Positions 8,612-20,037 of a stretch of DNA of 64,000 nt are shown here, one piece after another (the stretch's first letter is position 1; every line of letters starts with the position of its first letter). The notes beneath the pieces are model-generated. The model was given only the letters and a program-made list of their open reading frames with translations. It was not told the DNA's origin and did not search any database. Source of the DNA: Desulfovibrio sp. TomC (GTDB lineage: Bacteria > Desulfobacterota > Desulfovibrionia > Desulfovibrionales > Desulfovibrionaceae); the NCBI RefSeq assembly GCF_000801335.2, contig NZ_JSEH01000022.1, positions 1-64,000 on the forward strand, in the 5' to 3' direction. Both the position numbers and the translations under genes were made by a program.

Positions 8612-11170
8612 TCAGGGGCGCCTGCCGGTCCCGGCCATCACCCCGTCAATCGCGTCTTGGAGCTCGACGACAGACACGGGTTTGGAGACATGGCCGTTCA
8701 TCCCGGCGGCCAGAAACCGTTCCCTGTCCCCGGCCATGGCGTAGGCGGTCAGGGCAATAACCGGAATCGTGGCCGAGGCATGGCCGGCCTCGCCGTTGCG
8801 GATACGCCTGACGGCCTCCACGCCGTCCATGACCGGCATCTGGATGTCCATACAGACCAGATCGAACGGGGCCCGGGCCAGGTGGTCGAGCGCCTCCTGT
8901 CCGTTTTGGACCGTGGTCACGGCGTAGCCGCATTTCTCAAGCATCCGCCGGCCGGCCATCAGACTGACCGCGTCGTCCTCGGCAAAAAGGATGCGAAGCC
9001 CCCGGCCGCTGCCGGGGCCGGACGGCAGCGCCGGCGATGGCCCCCCCTCTTTGGGCCGGGCGGCGGGAAGCCGGAACGGCAGCGAGAGGAAAAACGTCGT
9101 TCCGACCCCTTCCCGGCTGTCGAAAGACAACCCGCCGCCCATGAGGGCCAGCAGCTTTCGGACAATGGAAAGCCCCAGGCCGGCCCCCTGAAAACGGCGC
9201 GAGTAAGAGGCGTCCGCCTGGGTGAACGGCTCGAAGATGGTCGCCAGCTGTGCATCCGGAATGCCAATGCCGGTGTCGGTGATGCAAAAAAGCAGGTGGA
9301 CGCTGCCGCTTGCGCGCTGGGGCAACATGGACACTTCGACAGTGACTGAACCGCGCTCCGTAAACTTGATGGCGTTGCCGACCAGATTGAAAAGAATCTG
9401 GCGCAGCCGGGCGCCATCCCCCACAAGCTGCGGCGGCGTCTGCTCGTCGATCACAAAGTCCAAGACCAGGCCTTTTCCCCTGGCAACCAGGCCAAACACG
9501 TCCAGCACCGATTCCTTCTGGTCGATCAGGGCAAATTCCGCGTCCTCAATCGCCAGTTTGTCCGCCTCGATCCGCGAAATATCCAGGATATCGGAGAGGA
9601 GCACGGACAAACGCTTCGAGGAGAGCAGGGCGGAGCGGAGATAGCCCCGTTGTTCGGCGGTCAGGTCGGTTGTCTCCAGAAGTTCAAGCATCCCGAACAT
9701 GCCGTTGAGGGGCGTGCGGATCTCATGGCTCATATTGGCCAGAAAAGTCGATTTCGCCTTGTTCGACGCATCGGAAGCCTCTTTGGCCTTGACCAGGCTC
9801 TCCTCAAGCTGCTTGCGCTTGGTTATATCCTGGGCAATGCTGCCGATACTGACAAGTTTCCCCTGAGAATCATAGTGCATGTCCACAGTCCAGGACATCT
9901 GCCGCACATCTCCGGTGACGGAAACCTGCCGGTTTTCAAAGGTCGCATGGGACAATCTCTCCCCAATCCAGCTCTGAAGCGCCTTCATGCTTGGCTCACG
10001 GTCCGCGGGATGTATGAAATCCGTGATCATTTTCCCGACGCACTGTTCCGGAGCCAGACCAAAAACCACCCGGGCCACAGGATTGGCGTAGAGGATGCGC
10101 CCGTTGACATCTAATTTGACAATGAGATTGTCGGTCCCTTCCACGACCTCCCGGAATCTGGCCTCCTGCTCTGCCAGACGAACGGCCGAACCGATTTGAC
10201 GCTTCCAGTACAAGGAAAAAAGCACACCGAATACACCGGTGCAGAGGGTAAATATGGCGACCAGGAAAACAGTTCTGGTGAATTCTTTCCACCAGGGGGC
10301 AAGCGACTCCTCGCCGGCTATCCCAACGACAACATACCAGGGGCAACCAGGCACTTTCACATAGGAATACGTTCGACCGATCTTATCATTATTATTTTCT
10401 GTAAAATAGGTGCCAGAGGTTGCCCCTGACCGGAATAACTGGACAAATTCCGACGAGACGGTCTTACTCCCGACATCGACGCCAAGTGGCTTCAAATCCG
10501 GAAAGCGGACAAGCAACCCCATATCCTGGTCGCGCACGGCCAGGACGCCATCCTTGCCGACATCAAACGACGCCAGGAACCGACTGTAGTGACGCAGGCG
10601 AAGCGGCGCATACGCCACCCCGGCAAAAGACCCGTCGGGCTTGCTGATGCGCAGGGCGATAACGACCACCCACTCTTTGGCGACCCGTCCCAGGAGCGGC
10701 TGGGAAATAATCAGTGTTTGTTTCGGATTGTCTCGCGCTTCGTGGAAGTACGCACGGTCAGCCACGTTGATCTGCCTGCGGCCGTCCTCCCCGGCCCCAT
10801 GCGTGACCGTGCCCTGGGCGTCGGCAATCTGTATGCCGCCAAGGAAGGAAAAATAACCATATAATTTGGCAAGGTAGGCTTCCAAAGCCTGATCATCGAC
10901 GAGCCCTGTCGTTTGCTGCCATTGGTACTCTTCCGCAGCCGCAACCAGGGCGACCTCCACCTTGGAGATCAGGTCGCCGGTAAACTCCGCCACGGCCTGG
11001 GCCATATTGCGGGTCGTGACCTCGGTTCGCTCCTGGAAGTGGCCCCGGCTGCTCAGCAGCGACAGGCCGGCCATGGCAAAGACCAGCAGGTTGACCACCA
11101 AAACGCCGGTGACAACCCACCAGGGCAAGGCCGGGGAAAGCGGACTGGACACCTGGTTTCTTTGGGTCAT
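8612..11170 (-). CDS. membrane-bound hybrid histidine kinase with receiver domain
   Basis: The start is placed at the ATG at 11170 (GGGAGGGGG upstream), giving 852 residues; the frame is open further upstream but that part is composition-driven and unlike any domain. TM1 lies near residues 13-35, followed by a periplasmic dCache-like sensor of about 250 residues, then TM2 near 295-320. A PAS domain (about 335-450) leads into the HisKA dimerisation helix with [15 protein letters not shown] (His near 480), an HATPase domain (DTGIGIPDAQL, GAGLGLSIV), and a C-terminal receiver (ILFAEDDAVS, CMDIQMPVMDG, Asp near 774). There is no HPt domain, so output would need a separate phosphotransferase and regulator. 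The ligand is unknown. Its kinase and receiver modules closely resemble those of the soluble hybrid kinase at 46.5 kb. Confidence 0.93.
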   Translation of the reverse strand: MTQRNQVSSPLSPALPWWVVTGVLVVNLLVFAMAGLSLLSSRGHFQERTEVTTRNMAQAVAEFTGDLISKVEVALVAAAEEYQWQQTTGLVDDQALEAYLAKLYGYFSFLGGIQIADAQGTVTHGAGEDGRRQINVADRAYFHEARDNPKQTLIISQPLLGRVAKEWVVVIALRISKPDGSFAGVAYAPLRLRHYSRFLASFDVGKDGVLAVRDQDMGLLVRFPDLKPLGVDVGSKTVSSEFVQLFRSGATSGTYFTENNNDKIGRTYSYVKVPGCPWYVVVGIAGEESLAPWWKEFTRTVFLVAIFTLCTGVFGVLFSLYWKRQIGSAVRLAEQEARFREVVEGTDNLIVKLDVNGRILYANPVARVVFGLAPEQCVGKMITDFIHPADREPSMKALQSWIGERLSHATFENRQVSVTGDVRQMSWTVDMHYDSQGKLVSIGSIAQDITKRKQLEESLVKAKEASDASNKAKSTFLANMSHEIRTPLNGMFGMLELLETTDLTAEQRGYLRSALLSSKRLSVLLSDILDISRIEADKLAIEDAEFALIDQKESVLDVFGLVARGKGLVLDFVIDEQTPPQLVGDGARLRQILFNLVGNAIKFTERGSVTVEVSMLPQRASGSVHLLFCITDTGIGIPDAQLATIFEPFTQADASYSRRFQGAGLGLSIVRKLLALMGGGLSFDSREGVGTTFFLSLPFRLPAARPKEGGPSPALPSGPGSGRGLRILFAEDDAVSLMAGRRMLEKCGYAVTTVQNGQEALDHLARAPFDLVCMDIQMPVMDGVEAVRRIRNGEAGHASATIPVIALTAYAMAGDRERFLAAGMNGHVSKPVSVVELQDAIDGVMAGTGRRP

Positions 11171-11717
11171 CACCCCCTCCCAAGGCCTGGACGTTTTACC
11201 GCAGGCCTTCCTCTTACGTCTCCAAGCCAGCCGCAAGTTCGGACGCAGCCACCGCGAAGGGCGTCGCGCCGGGGACGCCCCCGAAGGCAAAGGCCGCCAG
11301 GAAAGACCTCGCCAAAACCAGGCCGACCAGGAGACCAGGCGGTGTCGTCTGACCAGCGCTCCCGGCGAAGGACAGACCGAAGGGGGAGATGCATGCGCGT
11401 GGGCTGGACTGCAGAAGCCAAGGGCCAAAGACTGCAGGCAGACCAAGGTGGGACGCAACGGCAGACAGCACTCCCGGGAGGACAGGCCTGGGAGGCGCAG
11501 TCGTAACACACAAATAACGACGGGGTGGAGGGGCCACGAGGAGAAACCATCGTGTCGGCCATAGCAGCCTCGAACCGCTTACAAGACTCGCAAAAATCCA
11601 GCCTATAAGCAATGAACGAGAGCGGCTAGCCTGTCAATACGCAAGCCCGGACAACGACGGGACTCTTCGAGGCTGGTGCGGGCCGCCTGCCGGGCAGCAG
11701 GCGACTGCCAAAAGGCC
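11171..11717. other. intergenic, no gene seen
   Basis: About 550 nt between the hybrid kinase start and the end of the trehalose block. Frames crossing it are GC-driven. A small hairpin (GCCTGC/GCAGGC, 11685-11702) lies just after the 11718 stop on the minus strand but has no T-run. Confidence 0.6.
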
Positions 11718-12716
11718 TTAGGCTTGTGGCTCTATATCCCAGGGCGGTCCCTGGTTTTGCTCCAGATCGGCCCAATAAGCCGCCTCGTTTTGGGGAAACG
11801 CCTCCAGATGCGTGGAAAAGGCCGCTTCCAGAAAGGCGTCCACCCACCAAAAAATGTCGTAGCGGCGCACAATGGCCCGGATGGACCGCATCCGACGGCG
11901 GCGCAGGCCGATGTCCATGAACGCCCCGTCGCGGATGGCTGCGGCCACGCCGTCCACATCGAACGGATTGACCATGGTGGCATGGCGGTGCAGTTCCATG
12001 GCGGCGCCGGCAAATTCGGAGAGACACAGGATGCCCGTTTCCCGAATATTGCAGGCGGCGTATTCCTTGGCCACCAGATTCATGCCGTCTCGAAGCGGCG
12101 TGACCAGCGCCATGTCGCTGGCCATATAGTAGGCGATGAGCTCCTCGGGCGGAAGATTGCGATAGGTGAAATGCACAGGAGCCCAACCCGGCATGGAATA
12201 GCGGCCGTTGATCTCGCCCACCATGCGCTCGATTTCCTCTTTCATGGCCCGGTACTTCCGTTTCGCCTCGTCCAGCCCACGCCAGTGCAGGGCCAGGCTG
12301 ACCGGTTTTTGTTCCAGGGCGTCGGGCGGGGCCATCCTCTGGGCCAATTCCAAGGCCCGGGCCAGCACCTGGGCCTCCGCCGGCGGCACGTCCAGCCTCC
12401 CGGCCGCACGATCGGCCGGCAGCCGCTCGGCTCCATGGCAACCCCAGATCTCCATGGGCTTGGCCGGCATCAAAAACGGGATAAGTTCCGTAGCCCTGCG
12501 GCCGGTCACAACGACAAAGCGGCCCGGGCCCCGGACTGGCAGCCGGGCCAGGATATCCACCACGCCGGCATAGGGCCGGGCTTCATCGCGCTTTTGCACA
12601 AACGGAGCCAGGGTGCCGTCGTAGTCCAGGAGCAGCATCCCGTCGCGGCGGCCGGCCAGGATATCGGACACAAACGGATCGGCCAAAAGCGCCGCTATTC
12701 CCGCACGCGCCTTCAT
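11718..12716 (-). CDS. chimera: OtsB-like phosphatase N-part fused to OtsA-like synthase C-part
   Basis: Residues 1 to about 145 look like the start of a trehalose-6-phosphatase (HAD fold): motif [13 protein letters not shown] near 28-39, VVVTGR of motif II near 68, then GCHGAE and SLALHWRGL. At about residue 150 the sequence switches to the C-terminal third of GT20 trehalose-6-phosphate synthase: [34 protein letters not shown], and the donor-binding loop [17 protein letters not shown]. The phosphatase C-terminus with the GDDxTDE motif and the synthase N-terminus with the acceptor site and catalytic Arg/Lys are absent. Family sizes are about 250 and 470 residues, so neither enzyme is complete in these 332 residues. 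It starts inside the TreS stop (ATGA overlap), so it is translated with TreS. It may be a deletion relic or a regulatory protein. Confidence 0.8.
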   Translation of the reverse strand: MKARAGIAALLADPFVSDILAGRRDGMLLLDYDGTLAPFVQKRDEARPYAGVVDILARLPVRGPGRFVVVTGRRATELIPFLMPAKPMEIWGCHGAERLPADRAAGRLDVPPAEAQVLARALELAQRMAPPDALEQKPVSLALHWRGLDEAKRKYRAMKEEIERMVGEINGRYSMPGWAPVHFTYRNLPPEELIAYYMASDMALVTPLRDGMNLVAKEYAACNIRETGILCLSEFAGAAMELHRHATMVNPFDVDGVAAAIRDGAFMDIGLRRRRMRSIRAIVRRYDIFWWVDAFLEAAFSTHLEAFPQNEAAYWADLEQNQGPPWDIEPQA

Positions 12717-15700
12717 GGGAGCAGCCCTTTGAGGCTGCCGAGCGCAGCCAGGACCAAGGGCACGTCGGCCAGCCGATGTTCGTCGCTGCCCCGCAGAATG
12801 GTCCGAAGCCCCTGTTCGATCACAAAGATCTCAAGCAGGGTCTGGCGGGTGACCGGATCGGCCGGGAGAAAGGCGGCCTCCCGGGTCGTTTCCAGATAGG
12901 CGGAGAGGAAACTGTCGCAGGCCGCGGCAATCCAGCCCTCCAGCCACCCGGCCAAAAGCGGCCCATCGCTTGGCGTCTGTTCGATATGGCGGGCATAGCC
13001 CCGTCTGGCCACCATGGCGACCGAAAGCAGCAGGCTGGCCACGTCGCGCAGGGGCGAGCGTTTGATGCGGCGTTCGCCAAGCGGCAGCCGGACGTCGCCG
13101 TCAAAGTCGGTCACCACCAGCTCCTGCCCCACCCGCAGGATGTTCTCCAACTGGAAGTCGCCGTGGATGCGCAGCCTAGCCCCGACCGGGGTCAGGGTCA
13201 AAAGCGGCGACAGCTTCTCAAGCAACGTGCGCTTGGGCAGCGGTTTGAGATGTTTGGCGTCCCGCCGGGCCGCGTCCACGGCCAGGGAGGCCCGGTGGAG
13301 CTGGTTGCGCATGGATTGGTAGATGGAGCGCAGGTACAGTTTCGTCACCGGCTCCGGGGTGAAATCCGGATCGGGCACAGCAGCCAGGGCCAGATGCAGC
13401 CGGGCGGTCTGCTCGCCCAGGCTTCGGAAGAATTCGAGCAGTGAACCTTCGACGGCCTCGGCTTCGTGCTTGTCCGACGGCAGCTGTCCCAGGGCCAGAA
13501 TTTCCCCGAAAAACCGTTCCAGGGACTCCAGGGCAAAACTGTCTCCGGCGACGGCCCCGGAAACGTAGGAGGAGGCCACGGCCAGAACCATGTCCTGACC
13601 GTGGGGCCGACGGTAGGCCAGGGAGCCAAGCACCCGGGGGATGCCGGCGACGCCCTGCCGGGCCAGATGCAGGGGCAACTCCAGTTCCGGGTTGACGCCT
13701 TCTTCGGGGCGTAAAAACACCTTGAGAAAGACCGTATTGTCCAGGGAAAAGGTCATGGACTGGTGTTTCCGGGTGAGCAGGCGGACGGTTGGCGCCTGCT
13801 CCGGGGCCGCCGGGTCGATCTTGTGGCTGTAGTTGTCGCACAAAAATACCCCGGACGCCCCCCGTCGGCGCTTGCCGGCGGCGATAAGCCCGGCCAGGGC
13901 CGCCACCGAGGCCGGATCGAGCAGGCCGCGCAGCACCGTGGTCACCCCTTGCGGGCACTCAAGCTCAGCCAGGATCGCTTCATCGGCCAGTTCGCCCACG
14001 CCCTGGTCCCCGGCCCGGGTCCGGGACGCGAGCAGGAACAGGGTGGTCAGATCACCCTGCTGTTGCTGGCTTTCGGCCAGAAGCAGGCTCGTGGTCCGGT
14101 TGGGCGTGTGCAGCACCAGTTCGTCGAGCTGGCGGATCTCATCGACCTCGCCGCCGATCAGGCGCGACAGGCTGTGGGTCAACTGCGGCGGCAGGATGTC
14201 GCCGCCGGGCAGGGACAGGCCCTCCTGGGCGCAGATGGTCTGGGCCACCCGGCCCGTCAGGCGCAACGGCCCGGACGGCGCGTCTTCCTTGGCGCTATAG
14301 CCGTTTTCCAGACGGAACCAGAAATAGTCGTAGCCGCCCAGGGTCAGGACATAGGGGGTGCGGCCGATGGTCGGGAAACGGGCCTGACCAAAGACATCCA
14401 CCGGCGTGTACCCGGCCAGATCGGCCAGATCGAGTTCGGTGGCCTGGGCATGGCGGGACAGGTTGATCACGGCCAAAAGCCGGTGCCCGCCATCGGTGCG
14501 CAGCAAGGCCAGCACCTTGGTGTTCTCCCCGCCCACAAAGCGCAGATCGCCCCGGCCCAGGGCCGGTTCGCTCTTGTAGGCCGCCAGCAACCGGCGGGTC
14601 CACCACAGAAACGACGAGGGGTTGCGCTCCAGGGTTTCGACGTTGACCAGCTCGTAATGGTATTCCGGGTCGATAATCAGCGGCAGGAACAGGGATTGGG
14701 GGTTGGCCTTGGAAAAACCGGCGTTGCGGTCCGGGGTCCACTGCATGGGGGTGCGCACGCCGTTACGGTCGCCCAGGTGGTAGTTGTCGCCCATGCCCAG
14801 CTCGTCGCCGTAATAGAGGATGGGCGTACCGGGAAAAGACAGGAGCAGGATGTTTATGAGCTCCATCTTGCGCCGGTTGTTTTGCATAAGCGGGGCCAGC
14901 CGGCGGCGGATGCCCAGATTGATGCGGGCCCGGGTGTCCCGGGCATAGGCCCGGTACATGGAGTCGCGCTCCTCGTCGCTGACCATTTCCAGGGTCAGTT
15001 CGTCGTGGTTGCGCAAAAAAAGCGCCCACTGGCAGCTTTCCGGGATGGCCGGGGTCTGCTTCAGGATGTCAATGACCGGGTAGCGGTCCTCGGCCCACAG
15101 GGCCATGAAGATGCGCGGCATGATGGGGAAGTGGAAGGCCATGTGGCATTCATCGCCCGCCCCGAAATAGGCCACCGCGTCCTCGGGCCACTGGTTGGCC
15201 TCGGCCAGGAGCATCCGGTCCGGGTAGGAGGCATCGACATGGGCGCGCAATTCTTTGAGAAACCCATGCGTCTCGGGCAGATTCTCGCAGTTGGTTCCCT
15301 GGCGCTCGAACAGGTAGGGCACGGCGTCCAGGCGCAGGCCGTCCACGCCCATGCCGAGCCAGAAATCCACCACCTTGAGCATGGCCTGGCGCACGGCCGG
15401 ATTGTCGAAATTGAGATCCGGCTGGTTGGCGTAGAAGCGGTGCCAGTAATAGGCCTTGGCCACCGGGTCCCAGGCCCAGTTGGAATTCTCGAAATCCTTG
15501 AAAATAATGCGCGTTTGGCGGTATTTGTCCGGGGTATCGTTCCAGACGTAGAAATCCCGGGCCGGCGAACCGGGCTTGGCCCGCCTGGCCCGCTGGAACC
15601 AGGGATGCTGATCCGAGGTGTGGTTGAGCACCAGCTCGGTGATGACCCGAAGGCCACGTTTGTGGGCCTCGCGCAAAAAGCGTTTGAAATCCGGCAAGGT

Positions 15701-15919
15701 GCCATAGGCCGGATGAATATTGCAATAATCGGCGATGTCATAGCCGTCGTCGCGTAGGGGCGAGGGGTAAAACGGCTGGAGCCACAAGGCCCCGACCCCG
15801 AGGCGCTCCAGATAGTCGAGCTTGTCGATAAGCCCCTTGAAATCCCCCACCCCGTCGCCGTCGCCGTCGGCAAAGGAGCGGACATGCAATTCGTATACGA
15901 TCGTCTCTTTATACCACAT
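12713..15919 (-). CDS. treS: trehalose synthase/maltokinase fusion (TreS-Mak)
   Basis: The start ATG at 15919 gives [16 protein letters not shown], the usual TreS N-terminus; 1068 residues in all. Residues 1 to about 545 are a GH13 trehalose synthase that interconverts maltose and trehalose. The catalytic triad is present: nucleophile in [11 protein letters not shown] (near 196), acid/base Glu in LLAEANQW (near 238), and stabiliser Asp in LRNHDE (near 305). The C-terminal half is a maltokinase: [12 protein letters not shown] near 918 and VVTDFDGD near 936 form the kinase catalytic loop. Together they turn trehalose into maltose-1-phosphate, normally the substrate of GlgE for alpha-glucan synthesis. 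No glgE lies in this window. The stop codon overlaps the start of the OtsB/OtsA chimera by 4 nt. Confidence 0.95.
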   Translation of the reverse strand: MWYKETIVYELHVRSFADGDGDGVGDFKGLIDKLDYLERLGVGALWLQPFYPSPLRDDGYDIADYCNIHPAYGTLPDFKRFLREAHKRGLRVITELVLNHTSDQHPWFQRARRAKPGSPARDFYVWNDTPDKYRQTRIIFKDFENSNWAWDPVAKAYYWHRFYANQPDLNFDNPAVRQAMLKVVDFWLGMGVDGLRLDAVPYLFERQGTNCENLPETHGFLKELRAHVDASYPDRMLLAEANQWPEDAVAYFGAGDECHMAFHFPIMPRIFMALWAEDRYPVIDILKQTPAIPESCQWALFLRNHDELTLEMVSDEERDSMYRAYARDTRARINLGIRRRLAPLMQNNRRKMELINILLLSFPGTPILYYGDELGMGDNYHLGDRNGVRTPMQWTPDRNAGFSKANPQSLFLPLIIDPEYHYELVNVETLERNPSSFLWWTRRLLAAYKSEPALGRGDLRFVGGENTKVLALLRTDGGHRLLAVINLSRHAQATELDLADLAGYTPVDVFGQARFPTIGRTPYVLTLGGYDYFWFRLENGYSAKEDAPSGPLRLTGRVAQTICAQEGLSLPGGDILPPQLTHSLSRLIGGEVDEIRQLDELVLHTPNRTTSLLLAESQQQQGDLTTLFLLASRTRAGDQGVGELADEAILAELECPQGVTTVLRGLLDPASVAALAGLIAAGKRRRGASGVFLCDNYSHKIDPAAPEQAPTVRLLTRKHQSMTFSLDNTVFLKVFLRPEEGVNPELELPLHLARQGVAGIPRVLGSLAYRRPHGQDMVLAVASSYVSGAVAGDSFALESLERFFGEILALGQLPSDKHEAEAVEGSLLEFFRSLGEQTARLHLALAAVPDPDFTPEPVTKLYLRSIYQSMRNQLHRASLAVDAARRDAKHLKPLPKRTLLEKLSPLLTLTPVGARLRIHGDFQLENILRVGQELVVTDFDGDVRLPLGERRIKRSPLRDVASLLLSVAMVARRGYARHIEQTPSDGPLLAGWLEGWIAAACDSFLSAYLETTREAAFLPADPVTRQTLLEIFVIEQGLRTILRGSDEHRLADVPLVLAALGSLKGLLP

Positions 15920-16488
15920 AGGAAACCTTGGGAGCCGGCACGACAGCCTGTCGCCTGTCCGGCCTTGCCTGCCCCTGGGGGCAGCGCTGTGCGTTTGTGA
16001 GAACTGTTCGTTTTCCAGTTCATTATGATTTGTCGGGCGCGCCGCCAACGACCGTCGCCACCCTGGCGGACTGGGCAGGCATGGGGCTGCACGGGGCTGG
16101 CGTTGTCGCCCGGGCCGCCGTGACGGCGGCAGTAACTGCCGCCGTGGTTGTCCCAAACCGAGAAAAGGACAATACAGGACCTTCGGGACAAGCACGGTGC
16201 TCGGCGCCCGACAGTACACCGGGTCTGCCATTTTTCTTCTTACGCGATGTCCTGAGCAAAGGCCATGCTATTTGGAAGATATTATTCTCATGTCAAGCAG
16301 CATCACGGAGATCATCCAGAAGATCCTGCGCGATGTGGGCAAACCGGCCAAGGCCCTGGCCGGGGAACGGGACAAGCCCTCCGTCGCCAGGGGACAAATC
16401 TTCACAGGATCGTTACCTTCGGGTGTCATGATCCTCCCCGTCACGACCGCCCGGAATCATTAACGCCAAGAGTGGAACCCCCTACGAC
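15920..16488. promoter_or_regulatory. divergent treS/corA intergenic region with a near-perfect palindrome
   Basis: About 570 nt between two divergently transcribed genes must contain both promoters. At 16124-16144 there is a 10-bp perfect inverted repeat with a one-base centre (CGGCGGCAGT-A-ACTGCCGCCG), too tight for a normal terminator and more like a protein-binding site. No clear -35/-10 pair could be assigned. Confidence 0.45.
16290..16463 (+). CDS. possible small protein upstream of corA
   Basis: A 57-codon frame opens with MSSSITEIIQKILRDVGKPA, which reads like a helical N-terminus, and ends 25 nt before corA. A weak GGAAG lies 11 nt upstream of the ATG. It could be a small regulatory or leader protein for corA, or chance; I recognise no family. 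Confidence 0.3.
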   Translation: MSSSITEIIQKILRDVGKPAKALAGERDKPSVARGQIFTGSLPSGVMILPVTTARNH

Positions 16489-17442
16489 ATGATTACCATC
16501 CACAAAAACGAAAACACCGCGGCAAACGGCCCAGAAACTCCCAGCCGCTACACCTGGATCAATCTGGTCGATCCCCGGCCCGAGGAAATCGAGCGGGCCT
16601 TGGCCCTTGGCTTCCTGGGCGGGGAATTTATCGAACACGCCCTGGATCAGCACGAATGCCCCCGCATTGAATTTGACGACGAGTGCACCATCGTGGTCAT
16701 CCGCGCCCCCTACATCGAAACGCGCCAGGGCGAGGAGCGACGCTCCACCGTGCCCATCGGCATCATCCTGGCCCGGTCGGTCGTCACCACCATCTGCCGG
16801 GTCAACGACGCCGCCATCCAAAGCCGGCTGCACACCTGCGTCCAGCCCGCCTGCCTGTTCCGGATCGAGCAGCAACTCTGCCAGATATTCAAGGAAATTT
16901 CCTTGCTGTTCATGCGCTATCTCAAGGAGATTTCCGCCGAAATCCAGGAACTGGAGCACGATCTGGCCGATACCCGGTCCAACGAAGACCTGAAGCTGCT
17001 GCTCAACCTGCAAAAAACCGTCACCTATTTCCACTCGGCCCTTAAAACCAATGACTTCATTATCGACCGGATCATGCGCAAGGGCCTGAGCCTTGGCACG
17101 GGGACCAAACTGTCTTTTACCGAAGACGAAATCGACGGCCTGGACTACGCCCTGACGGAAACGCGCCAGGGCATCTACATGTCCAAGATTTTTACGGAAG
17201 TCCTGACCTCCATCGCCAATGTCTACTCCTCCATCATCTCCAACAGCGTCAACCAGATCATGAAGGTCCTGACCTCGCTCACCGTCATCATCATGATCCC
17301 CACCTTCATCACCAGTTTCTACGGCATGAACATCGAACTACCCTTCCAGCACGACGCCACCGCCATCTCCATCGTCTCCGGCATCGGCGTCATCACCACA
17401 GCCGGCATCATCCTCATCATGAAGCTGCGAAAAATTCTCTAA
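16489..17442 (+). CDS. corA: CorA-family magnesium/cobalt channel
   Basis: The 317-residue protein has the CorA layout: a cytoplasmic alpha/beta domain and long stalk helices (about 1-250) followed by two C-terminal membrane segments (near 255-278 and 290-312). The signature YGMN, which lines the pore entrance, lies near residue 279 between them (SFYGMNIELPF). It would mediate Mg2+ uptake, possibly also Co2+ or Ni2+, as a homopentamer. It is transcribed divergently from treS and is followed by a GC-rich repeat. The ribosome site is poor. Confidence 0.93.
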   Translation: MITIHKNENTAANGPETPSRYTWINLVDPRPEEIERALALGFLGGEFIEHALDQHECPRIEFDDECTIVVIRAPYIETRQGEERRSTVPIGIILARSVVTTICRVNDAAIQSRLHTCVQPACLFRIEQQLCQIFKEISLLFMRYLKEISAEIQELEHDLADTRSNEDLKLLLNLQKTVTYFHSALKTNDFIIDRIMRKGLSLGTGTKLSFTEDEIDGLDYALTETRQGIYMSKIFTEVLTSIANVYSSIISNSVNQIMKVLTSLTVIIMIPTFITSFYGMNIELPFQHDATAISIVSGIGVITTAGIILIMKLRKIL

Positions 17443-17454
17443 GGAGAGAGGGAG

Positions 17455-17540
17455 AGAAGAGGCCTCCGGCGGCCGAGGGGGATAATCCCCCCCGGACCCC
17501 CTTGATGGGAGGAGTTGTTTAAGGGATTTGGGGGGGGTGG
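17455..17540 (+). repeat. GC-rich intergenic palindromic repeat, copy 1
   Basis: The core reads GGCCTCCGGCGGCCG then a G-run, an AT-rich centre and a C-run ending CCGGACCCCC. It recurs at 19.77, 19.97 (inverted) and 31.95 kb, each time between genes, and probably works as a 3' mRNA-end or terminator-like element. Confidence 0.8.
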
Positions 17541-17722
17541 CCGGCAATCCGGCGGGCTGTGGACCGGGACGACTGCAGCAGGCCCCGGACAGGAACCACC
17601 GGTGCTCCGGCGGCCAAAGGCGGCGTACTTTGGAAAGCCGCCTGTTTTGGAGGCCCCTTGGTGTCGACGAGGGCATTCGTCTGGGATAGTCTGCGTCCTG
17701 AACGAACCTTGAGGGAATGCCC

Positions 17723-17821
17723 ATGAAGCGATTGAGCGGCGTCATCTGCGGCCCCCGCCGGCTTGAAGTCCTGCGGGAGATCCCGGAGGCGGAAACCCAG
17801 CTGGTTGGCCATGGAGCCTGA
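17723..17821 (+). CDS. possible 32-residue leader peptide
   Basis: An ATG at 17723 stands 7 nt after GAGGG, and the frame MKRLSGVICGPRRLEVLREI... runs 32 residues to a TGA at 17819-17821. It overlaps the likely start of the next gene (ATG 17811) by 11 nt. The layout suggests translational coupling: the downstream gene has no good ribosome site of its own. No homolog is recognised. Confidence 0.35.
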   Translation: MKRLSGVICGPRRLEVLREIPEAETQLVGHGA

Positions 17822-18320
17822 GGCCGTCGAAGCGGCCGTGCGTCGGCTGTTGGCCGAGGTGACGACCATGACCCTGGCCACCGTGCAGGCCGGCGTCCCC
17901 TGGGCCACCACGGTCTATTTCGCCCCGGACGGCTTCAATCTGGTCTTTCTGTCGTCGCCGGGTTCCAGACATTGCCGCAATCTCGCCGCCAATGCGGCCT
18001 GCGCTGCGGCGCTCTCGCCCGAAGTCTCCTCCTGGCGCGACATCCTGGGCCTGCAAATGGAAGGCCGGGCCGAACTGGTTGCCGGTCTGGCGGCCAAGGC
18101 CCGGGCCATGGCCGCCTATTTCGCCAAGTTCCCCTTTGTCAAAGACCTGCTGACGGCCCCGGGCGAGACGGCGTCGCGCATGGGCCGGGTCTCGGCCCAT
18201 GTGTTTCGCCCGACGACCATTCGCTACATCGACAACGGACCGGGATTCGGCACACACTTTATCCTTCGCCTGGATGCGGGCCGGTTGATCGGACTGCCGC
18301 AGCGGGAAGACGGAGACTGA
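17811..18320 (+). CDS. pyridoxamine 5'-phosphate oxidase-fold flavoprotein
   Basis: The start at 17811 gives 169 residues; an upstream TTG in frame (17763) is possible. The sequence TTMTLATVQAGVPWATTVYFAPDGFNLVFLSSPGSRHCRNL is the N-terminal split-barrel signature of the PNPOx-like family (FMN, F420 or heme binders). The conserved HCRNLAANAACAAAL helix follows, then a C-terminal part ending RFIIRYIDNGPGFGTHF-like. These proteins are typically dimers that bind flavin; the substrate cannot be told. It sits 45 nt upstream of sdaA on the same strand, so the two are probably one operon. Confidence 0.82.
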   Translation: MEPEAVEAAVRRLLAEVTTMTLATVQAGVPWATTVYFAPDGFNLVFLSSPGSRHCRNLAANAACAAALSPEVSSWRDILGLQMEGRAELVAGLAAKARAMAAYFAKFPFVKDLLTAPGETASRMGRVSAHVFRPTTIRYIDNGPGFGTHFILRLDAGRLIGLPQREDGD

Positions 18321-18365
18321 GGCAGACCGCGTATCGGACGCAGCCAACAGCCCCAAGGAGTCTTC

Positions 18366-19739
<1,374 letters not shown>

Positions 19740-19767
19740 CGCCGCCAGTGCGGAGAGGGAGGGGAAA

Positions 19768-19830
19768 AGAATGCCTCCGGCGGCCGGGAGGGGGTAACCC
19801 CCTCCCGGACCCACCTTATCGCTTTCCCCC
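19768..19830 (+). repeat. GC-rich intergenic palindromic repeat, copy 2
   Basis: ATGCCTCCGGCGGCCGGGAG then GGGGTAACCCCCTCCCGGACC, the same layout as copy 1. It lies 30 nt after the sdaA stop. Confidence 0.8.
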
Positions 19831-19939
19831 TAGCGAGGGTCCTGGGACTACTCTCCGACGGAACACCGGTGGTTCCCGTCAAAGGCAAGCCCCAGCTGTC
19901 ACGGTCCGCAGCCGACCGGCTTGCCAATCAGTCCCAAGA

Positions 19940-20020
19940 ACCCCTTGAAAAACTTCTCCAAGTGCAGGGGTCCGGGGGGATCATCCCCCCGCCGCCGGAG
20001 GCCTCTTCATCCTTCCCCCC
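19940..20020 (-). repeat. GC-rich intergenic palindromic repeat, copy 3 (inverted)
   Basis: Read on the minus strand it gives GGCCTCCGGCGGCGGGGGG, the AT centre and CCCCCCGGACCCCTGC, facing copy 2. It lies just after the stop of the DUF945 gene, so copies 2 and 3 each close one of two convergent genes. Confidence 0.8.
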
Positions 20021-20037
20021 TGCACACTGCCAGCCGA

